From the NCBI GenBank assembly GCA_963575745.1, contig CAUYUJ010018328.1, positions 5,001-40,000 on the forward strand: a stretch of DNA of 35,000 bases. The letters run 5' to 3'. The notes beneath the pieces were generated by a model. The model saw only the letters and a program-made list of their open reading frames with translations, was not told where the DNA came from and searched no databases. A program made the position numbers and the translations under genes. Every line of letters starts with the position of its first letter. Position 1 is the stretch's first letter. This DNA is from Prorocentrum cordatum (taxonomy: Eukaryota; Sar; Dinophyceae; Prorocentrales; Prorocentraceae). This document shows, one piece after another, positions 28,521 through 35,000 of the stretch.

Positions 28521-29204
28521 CAAACGCGCTTAATCAATGCGACCTGTTGAATCCCGTGACGATTTACGCATCGTCGTTTCCGCTTGAGAGTTTCTCGCAA
28601 CATAGGTTCCCAGATCCCCCAGCAAACGGGTAATCGGTTCCGTAATCTCCTGCTCGGGGAAAATGAAGGAAGGGAGCGCTGGTTCGTGCCTCTTGACGGA
28701 CGGAAATTCTGGATACACGATGGCGCACGTGTCAGGAACGTTGCACATGCCCTCGCCCCCTGCTTCTGCAGAATCTATTTCACGCGAGTGGACAAACAGC
28801 GGGGAGTCGGGGAGTCGCACCATTCCGATGTTAAGGCGTTTGCTGTTTTTTTTTTTGCTGGTGCGGTCAGTTTTGGATTCGTATTGGTTCCAGTTGGCGC
28901 TGCGCACAATCTCTGCCCTTCAACCTAATAATGTGGCGAGTGGTCTTCGATGACCGCACACGGATCACACAATGACGCCTGCATTGTGAGAAATGGCCCC
29001 ACCGCCTGCAGACGAGACATATTACCGGTCGGGCGTCTTTCTAATGAAAGAGTGGGCGCCATTAATGAAATTACAGTGATCATTGTGTGGGGTGGATTCA
29101 TAATAGAAGCTTTTCCATGCGCCCTGCCGCCATCAGACAGATGGGCCGACCCAGCTTGCTCTGCAGTCTTCTAAATGCATGAAGAGGGGTGCTTCTGATT
29201 GAAG
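28521..29204. other. No recognisable gene
   Basis: Moderately complex sequence with ORFs up to about 125 codons on both strands, none resembling a family I know. A short poly-T lies at 28,848-28,857. Confidence 0.4.
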
Positions 29205-29280
29205 AGACTTCAAGACTCCCCAGGATGTGTCAAGGCCCCAAGATGCCCGTAGAAGGCCCGAGGCCCCAAGAGTCTCTCAA
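29205..29280 (-). repeat. CTTGGGG-type repeat fragment, inverted
   Basis: The + strand carries AAGGCCCCAAGATGCCCG and GAGGCCCCAAGAGTCTC, which on the - strand are CTTGGGGCCT units like those at 31,500-31,800. Confidence 0.5.
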
Positions 29281-29582
29281 CTTATCTTATTTCTCGTCCG
29301 TTCTCTCTTGTTCCCAGTCCTTTTTCATCCCAGGACTGCAGGGTGGGTCTGACAGGCGCGCGCGCGCGTATATTTTTCAAATGCGCGAACAGGTCAATTC
29401 CCTGGCGCTGCACACCAACTTCCCCATAGTGTCGGGAACGTCGACGTTTCCTGCGCTGAGCGACAGGGCGAAGTACCCGAACTTCTGGAGGAGGGCGCGG
29501 TCTCTGCCGCACTGCGCGCGCTCGCAATGTTGGCGCTACGCTGGGATGAATTGAACGGAGATGGTAGACGGCATGGGTTAGC
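29281..29582. other. No recognisable gene
   Basis: Unique-looking sequence with a short (GC)n run near 29,356-29,367. No family recognised. Confidence 0.35.
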
Positions 29583-30110
29583 TGTTGCAGCAAAAGATCG
29601 CGTGTGTAGGGCGCGTGGCATTCGCTGCTCGTGTTTGTGTGTGCGTGTGTGTTCTTTCTGCAATTGGCACCTCCACCTGCCGACCGCGCCCAAGGTTCCT
29701 CGGCGCCGTGTGTTCTTTCCGTTGCTGTCTCCTTGAGGCTTCAATTAGCTCCAGACTGCTGCTTGCGCTTCAAACTGCCCGCGTCGAGCTATGTTCCTCG
29801 GGTTTTTTTGGCCGCTGCACTTTGGCATTGCAGCGCCTCCCGGTTTTCACCACCAATCTGCACGGCCGTGATTGAACTCTTGCATCATGGCGCGTTCGAC
29901 TAAGTTCGGATCGATTGGCACTTCCGCCAGCCGACCGCGCCTGAGGTCCCTCTGCGCCGCCGACTTACAAGTGTGTGTGTGTGTGTGTGTTCTTTCTTCC
30001 TGACGACACTGCGCGCGCGGCTCTGGCCGTGCGGGCGCCCAACACGCTGGCGAATCGCCGCGCTGTTGCGATCGAAAGTGTGTGTGTGTGTGCGCGTGTG
30101 TGCCTATATA
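29583..30110. repeat. About 250-bp duplicated unit with TG microsatellites
   Basis: ATTGGCACCTCCACCTGCCG (about 29,661) recurs as ATTGGCACTTCCGCCAGCCG (about 29,914). Both are followed by ACCGCGCC, AGGT and CGCC. TG-rich runs with TGTGTTCTTTC accompany both (29,636-29,655 and 29,971-29,994), and another TG run lies at 30,079-30,100. Confidence 0.65.
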
Positions 30111-30279
30111 TATATATATATACATGATCCCAGGCTCCGGGCCCACGGCTCCCCCCCCAGATGGGATGGGCCTCAGGGCCCTTCGGGCCCCACCCCCTGG
30201 ATGTGATGGGGGGGAACGACTACGACGACGACGACGATGACGACGACGACGACGGAGACGACGACGACGACGACGACGA

Positions 30280-30318
<39 letters not shown>

Positions 30319-30572
30319 CTGCGGCGGCGGCGGCGGTGCCGACCTCCGGAGCCTTCCACCCCCGACGACGGCGGCGGCGGCGACGACGACGACCTCCGCA
30401 ACTCTCGTGGAACACCACAGTACCACGCCACACACGCCACACCCACAGCACCACACCACACCCACAGCGGGGGGGGGGCCATCGCGTGGGGTACGGGGGG
30501 GGGCGATGGCATCAGCATGAGGGGGGGGGCCCAGACCCTGGACCATATATATATATATATACACACACCTAT
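30100..30572. repeat. TA/GAC/CAC repeat block with inverted edges
   Basis: (TA)n at 30,104-30,121 then CATGATCCCAGGCTCCGGGC; at the right, GGGCCCAGACCCTGGACC then (TA)n at 30,545-30,561 and CACACACC. The edges are imperfect inverse complements. Between them are (GAC)n/(GACGAC) at 30,220-30,400 and CCACACC repeats. All ORFs here (poly-Asp, poly-Val, poly-Arg) are artefacts. Confidence 0.75.
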
Positions 30573-30660
30573 ACGACCGCCCTGCGGGCGATAATGAGGT
30601 TGGGGGGGATTTAGATCAAATGCCCACCCTGACTGACCTCCAGCCTGTCACCTTGATCTC

Positions 30661-30712
30661 ATCTCTCTCTTTCTCTCTGTCTCTCTCTCTCTCTGTCTCT
30701 CTCTCTCTCTCG
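30661..30712. repeat. TC microsatellite
   Basis: (CT)n with occasional GT interruptions, directly upstream of the TTGGAT array. Confidence 0.9.
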
Positions 30713-31260
30713 CCCGATTGGAAGAGATGGGTTGGATTGGAAATGATGGAATGGATAAGATAAAATGGATTGGACTGGCCCGCCGCAGGCGCAGAAACAC
30801 AATAATTGATGGATTGGTTGGATGGGTTGGATTGGGTGGGATAAGATAAGATGGGACAATATGGGTTGGATAAGATATGATGAATTGGATTTGACAAGAT
30901 GGAATGGATACTATAAGCTGTATTTGATAAGAAAGCCCGCCGCAGGCGCCGACAAACATGAATTGATGGATTGTGTTGGGTGGATTGGATTGGATGGGAT
31001 AAAATGGATAGGATAAGATAAGATGGGTTGGATTGGAAGAAATGGATTGGATAAGATAACATGGATTGGATTGGCCCGCCGCAGGCGCAGAAACAAATGA
31101 ATTGATGGATTGGGTTGGGTGGATTTGATTGGGTGGGATAAGACAAGATGGGACAATATGGGTTGGATAAGATAAGATGGATTGGATCGGACAAGATTGA
31201 TTGGATAAGATAAGCTAGATTGAATAAGAAAGCCCGCCGCATGCGCCGAAAAAAATGAAT
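30713..31260. repeat. TTGGAT/GATAAG array with about 296-bp higher-order period
   Basis: Short units GGATTGG, GATAAGATAAGATGGG and GGTTGGATT are punctuated by GCCCGCCGCAGGCGC at about 30,778, 30,935, 31,074 and 31,232. Spacings of 157, 139 and 158 give a dimeric period near 296 bp. The Ile/Ser/Pro/Tyr-rich - strand ORFs are repeat artefacts. Confidence 0.85.
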
Positions 31261-31284
31261 CATGAAATTGTTGTCGCTTCGCGA

Positions 31285-32110
31285 ATCCCCACCAGCCCAT
31301 CCAGAAACGATGCCCAGAGGAATTGCCTCGATCAGAGAAGTGGGCAGCACACAGAGGAAGCCATTATGAGACATCTTGGGATATCTTGAGCCATCTTGGA
31401 GGTCATTTTGGGCTCTCCCAGACGCTCTTGGAGTCATCTTAATCCGTGCCCCCCCCCAAGAGGCCTCCATGTGGCTAAAACCTGTGTAGAATCAATGATT
31501 AGGCATTCTCGCCGAGGCCTCTTGGAGCATCTTGGGTGCATCTGGGGGGGCTCTTGGGGCCTCTTGGGGGTCTCTTGGGGGCCTCCGGGGGGCCTCTTGG
31601 GGGCCTCTTGGGGCCATCTTGGGGCTTGGGACCTCTTGGGGCTTCCTGGGCGCTTCTTGGGGCCATCTTGGAGGAGATCGATCAAACAAGAGGGGGGGTT
31701 TAATTAGCGTCCCCCCTCGGAAGCCCCTAAAATCGCCTCTTGGACCCCTCTTGGAACGCTCTTGGAGTGCTCTTGGGCGCTCTTGGGGCCGTCTTGGGGC
31801 TCTTTTGGGGCTCTCTTGGGGCCCTCTTGGGCCATCTTGGAACCATCTCCAGGCCTCGGATGGCCATCGGAAGCGAAAAGGCGAGAAAGCAAAAATCATT
31901 GATTTTCCTTAGGTTTTGGGACGATTTTGGCCTCTTCGGGGCCTCCTTGGGGAGCTGTTTGGCCACTTGGAGTTATCTTGGGGCCGTCTTTGGGCTTCTT
32001 GGAACCATCTTAGGAGCCATCTCGAGCGATCTTGCGCTATCTTGAGCCATCTTGGAGCTCATCTTGGGTTCTCTGAGGCGCTCTTGGAGCCGTCTTGGGC
32101 CATCTGGGAC
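31285..32110. repeat. CTTGGGG-type dispersed repeat, copy 3 (longest)
   Basis: Opens with CCCACCAGCCCATCCAGAAA, continues with many CTTGGGGCC/CATCTTGG units, carries GATCAAACAAGAGGGGG at about 31,679-31,696 and more TCTTGG units to about 32,110. It shares its opening with 476-560 and its centre with 6,115-6,235. Confidence 0.8.
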
Positions 32111-32111
32111 G

Positions 32112-32260
32112 CTCTAACTACCCGCGGCCCCCCCCGTCCAGGTCCAGGGGAGGGGGTAGGGGGAGGGGTAAACCCCTCCCCAAGGGGGAAGAGGGAGGGG
32201 TGGAAGAGGATCTGCTCTAGACCACCTACGCCCAGAGGGCTGGTGGGATTAGCGACATGC
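32112..32260. repeat. Copy of the 28.1 kb repeat
   Basis: GGGGGAGGGGTAAACCCCTC, then a purine-rich phrase and CTAGACCACCTACGCCCAGA then GGGCTGGTGGGA (about 32,218-32,249) match 28,120-28,230 closely, with the same palindromic CCCTCCCC...GGGG arrangement just before. Confidence 0.75.
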
Positions 32261-32345
32261 GTCAGCGCCGGGACGCCCGGGACACCCGAAACACCCGGGA
32301 CACCGCCCGGCCCAACTGGGACACCTCCTGGCCACCGGCGGACGG
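32261..32345. repeat. Degenerate CGGGACACC tandem repeat
   Basis: Eight or so diverged 9-11 bp units (CGGGACGCC, CGGGACACC, CGAAACACC). No gene. Confidence 0.6.
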
Positions 32346-33728
32346 GAAACGCGCAGCGCGCTCGCGCAGTTTAATCCCTCCTGTCGCCGTCACCTGGGTC
32401 GGAGGCCCTGACGAAAGGGTGGCGGCGACAGTGGCAGTGCCGCAGCGCGCCCAGAGTCCAGCCATGCATGACGGTGCAAACCCGACGTCTGGCTGGTGCA
32501 CTGGGGGGCGGGTCCTGTGCTCAGGGGAGGCTGTGAACCACCGCCCAATGATATGATGTCAGTGTAACCTGCTGGATGGGCCCTTTCCATTTTTTCTGTG
32601 TATTTCAGCTTTGGCTCCAGCTTCCGCTGCGGGTGCACTGCGAAGCGCCTTCAGGAACAGTTTACCCGTGTCGGCTTTCCGCTTACATGGGCGCTTCCCT
32701 CCCCACTAGCTTTTTTTGTTTTCGCGCGCATCTTGTGGCTTTCCCTGCCCCCGTGAGACGCCCGTCTTCGGCGCATTTCTTGTATGATATCGCGGACCAG
32801 TTGCTAGTTCGTTGCTATTAGATAGAGGTTTGCCACCCAGGAGCGCATGAGGCATTGCGCTGGCGATCCACTTGCTTGGCGCAATTTTATAATTCATTTT
32901 GCGAAATCCCAGTCTCGTTCTCCTGCTTTGTCCCCACAGGGGAAGCTTCAGCGATAGCTCATTATGTGCCTTTGTTTCGCCCATGCGCTACGGGGTATGG
33001 CATGACTGACTGGCTGATTGGCGGATTGCTTGACGTTTCAATTCTGGCGGCGGGTCGCCGGCTTTTGCGGGTTGACCGCGCCAGCATCGGTGCTTTGATT
33101 GATGGGTTGTCTTCTCTGGGTCCTCCTCGCCTGCTTTGCGTTCCTTCGAAGGTTTTGTGGATTATCAGTTTCACCGGGTACCGAGACGATGTTCAATCCC
33201 TGAGCAATCTAAGCGCACGGCTTCGCTGCAAATGGCAGACGAACGCAGCACATTTTCCGCAGATGCATTTTTCACGGCACTGCAGCGCCAGACGCAGCGA
33301 GAGCAGAGAGAACCGTGCGAACCTTGTTTAATGAGATGGGAAACATATTGTCTTCTCTTCGGCGGCGGATAGCCAGCCCAGCGGAGGCGGAAGTAAAGCG
33401 AGGGCGGCGAAAGGCCGGCGAAAGGCTGGCGGGAGCCGGCGGAAGTAGCGTATCGAGCCTGGGTGCCTTTTGGGCGGCTTTCCATCTGATTCTGCTGAGC
33501 TTTTCGTCAGTGCCGGCGCCCTCCGCCTTCCCTGCTCCCCCTCCTGTCCCCCATTTCTCCCCCCGACCCCGCCCTCCCGAGGCAGCAGCCACTTGTTGGC
33601 TTTTTCCGTCGCATTGTTCCCCGACTCTTAGAGGGTGGGGAGATGTGGTATGCGGCGCATCTTGCCGCTTTTGCCGAGTCCCTCCCCAGAGGGCCTCGAT
33701 GATACGCGTACCTTTTGATTGTATGCTG
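32346..33728. other. No recognisable gene; one moderate ORF
   Basis: An open frame at about 32,855-33,331 (+, about 158 codons) contains GYGMTDWLIGGLLDVSILAA and RLLRVDRASIGALIDGLSSL. I do not recognise it and it has no strong motif. The remainder is unique-looking GC-rich sequence. Confidence 0.3.
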
Positions 33729-33756
33729 TCTCTCTCTCTCTCTCACTCTCTCTGCT
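33729..33756. repeat. TC microsatellite
   Basis: (CT)n run with one CA interruption. Confidence 0.85.
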
Positions 33757-34440
33757 GTGCTCGTTAGTGGTTTGAGGATTCTCGTGATACGTCTTGGCGA
33801 GAATCCATCCCTCGTGGGGAGGCCGTGGCCCCCGCCCTCCTCAGGGGAGGAGGGAGGGCTGCCCGTACAGAGGCGTCCTCCTGCTGGAGGGCGCGTAGGC
33901 GCGGGGCTGGGGCACGACGATGCTCACCGCTCACCTGTCTTTGCTCGCTCTTTGTGGGGTTTCTGGATTAGCATCATGGCTATACCAGCGCCGTCCACAC
34001 GGTAGGCCAGAGCCCCCCACACAAGAATTCCCGAGCCGAAGAGTCATCGGGGGTAGTGCGCGTCCGGAAGTAACACATGTCCCCCATTTGAGAATTTCCA
34101 GGGTTTCTGGAGCGGGCCTCATTGTTGTGCCTTGTCCGTCGCGATCACAATATCACCGTCAACAGTATCAACCATTTGTCTTTTTCACCGCCATCGTTCG
34201 CCATCATATCCAATGCGGTCTCGCGGGCATAAGCTCATCCTGCCACTAAGCTACAACTGCTCCAGTCATGCCGTTGACTCCCCGTTGGAGGACACCTGGA
34301 ACTGACGCTCCTCCCGTCACGCCCGCACCAAACCTTCCAGGATGCAACTCCTGGGAGGTTGAATTCAACATCGGTGCTGGTAGATCTGTTGTCGAAAACC
34401 AATGCATTCTGGCAGATCAGCCAGCGTTGACTCCAAATAG
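33757..34440. other. No recognisable gene
   Basis: Unique-looking sequence with short ORFs only. A TAGCTTAGTGGCAG-like string on the - strand near 34,240 was considered as a tRNA D-arm and rejected. Confidence 0.35.
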
Positions 34441-34735
34441 ATAAGAGGATAGGAGGAGGACGAGAGGAGGATGGGGGGAGGACGAACGGAGGACGGGACC
34501 AGGACGGGGGGAGGACGGGAGGATCAAAATCAAGCAAGCGCAAGCAAGCAAGTGGAAGCAAGCAAGCGCAAGCGAGCAAAAACAAGCAAGCAAGAGCCAG
34601 CGATCAAGTGCAAGCAAGCAAGAGCAGGCAAGAGCAAGCAAGCGAGAGCAAGCACGCAGGAGCAAGCAAGCAAGTGCCATTGGAGAAAGGTGGGGGGTGC
34701 CATTGGAAAGGGGGGGGTGCCATTGGAAAAAAGGA
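34441..34735. repeat. GGAGGACGG, AAGC and GTGCCATTGGA repeats
   Basis: Three adjacent arrays: GGAGGACGG-like units (34,445-34,522), AAGC/AAGAGC units (34,530-34,672), and three GTGCCATTGGA copies (34,674, 34,698, 34,719) separated by G-rich runs. ORFs through them are artefacts. Confidence 0.85.
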
Positions 34736-34765
34736 GGGGGGGCGTGCTAAAGACCAATTACTTAT

Positions 34766-34985
34766 GATGAGCTAGGACTCCTATAGGGCACAGGACTTAG
34801 GGGGAGGCATAGGCATAGGCATAGGCATAGGCATAGGCATAGGCATAGGCATAGGCATAGGCATAGGCATAGGCATAGGCATAGACATAGGCATAGCCAT
34901 AGGAATTATGGGGGGGCATATGAATTGGGGGGGGGGGCAACGGACCAACTAGTAGGGTTTGAGTTCGAACTCCTATAGGGCAAGC
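34766..34985. repeat. GGCATA hexanucleotide array between direct repeats
   Basis: (GGCATA)n, about 16 copies at 34,805-34,903, lies between two direct copies of an ACTCCTATAGGGCA phrase (34,769 and 34,967). Confidence 0.9.
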
Positions 34986-35000
34986 CTGTTTGGAGAATAA

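Noticed and set aside
30161-30566. Poly-Asp, poly-Val and poly-Arg frames across the GAC array
   Set aside because: Microsatellite translations open on both strands.
34215-34262. tRNA-like string (TAGCTTAGTGGCAG) on the - strand
   Set aside because: No T-arm with TTCRA, no acceptor pairing and no anticodon stem of the right length.
34955-34980. GAGTTCGAACTC resembling a tRNA T-arm
   Set aside because: Arms do not pair in the 5-bp stem plus 7-base loop geometry, and no other tRNA parts are near.
1-35000. Dinoflagellate spliced-leader sequence or relict
   Set aside because: Looked for the CCGTAGCCATTTTGGCTCAAG pattern on both strands by eye. Only weak likenesses exist in the CATCTTGG repeats near 31.4 kb, with the wrong context.

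Overview
The window looks like GC-rich nuclear DNA from a dinoflagellate. The evidence is a Ty1/copia-type polyprotein of the kind common in dinoflagellate genomes (methyltransferase-like segment with PNCRTTG and REQPVGTW, integrase with TTIEARNGILRH, RNase H with WCDTRDMNADGHTKGSIDRE), an endonuclease-like protein of another family abundant there, and a very high load of satellites and microsatellites. The species cannot be fixed; Prorocentrum-like would fit the GC content. I see no intact single-copy host gene, no rRNA or tRNA and no spliced-leader sequence.

Layout. 1-6.1 kb is almost all repeats: a GAG tract, a CTTGGGG-type dispersed repeat, three satellite arrays that share the 10-bp palindrome GTACTAGTAC (0.76-1.56, 3.59-5.25, 5.26-6.1 kb), a 60-bp tandem array and an in-frame 128-bp duplication. 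6.3-26.86 kb is a long, decayed copia-like element on the + strand. Its coding capacity, read across many frameshifts and stops, is: CCHC zinc knuckle (gag), a linker region, a Tpt1/KptA-like RNA 2'-phosphotransferase domain, a RING-H2 finger, retropepsin, a methyltransferase-like domain, a paired-cysteine zinc region, integrase, reverse transcriptase and RNase H.

The methyltransferase-like domain is split in two by a 6.86 kb composite insertion (14,975-21,837). The insertion is bounded by inverted CCCTACCTAGG and contains a 5.6 kb inner unit with 28-bp terminal inverted repeats. Three pairs of long CCCCCTCTGT palindromes lie inside it, along with an unrecognised ORF, an endonuclease/exonuclease/phosphatase-like ORF with a changed catalytic residue, large CTC and GAG tracts, and a TTAGC-type pentanucleotide array at its right side.

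26.9-35 kb is repeat-rich again: two tandem hairpins, dispersed repeats shared with other parts of the window, GAC, TG/TA, TC, TTGGAT, AAGC and GGCATA arrays, and stretches with no recognisable gene.

The most interesting signals are (i) the Tpt1-like domain inside a retrotransposon polyprotein, (ii) about 21 copies of a 14-base stem-loop GCRGG-GNNA-CCTGC that always reads in frame as A-G-x-P-A, found only in the retrotransposon and never in the insertion, and (iii) the palindrome-decorated composite insertion, which carries its own separate micro-hairpin CCGC-ANCA-GYGG.
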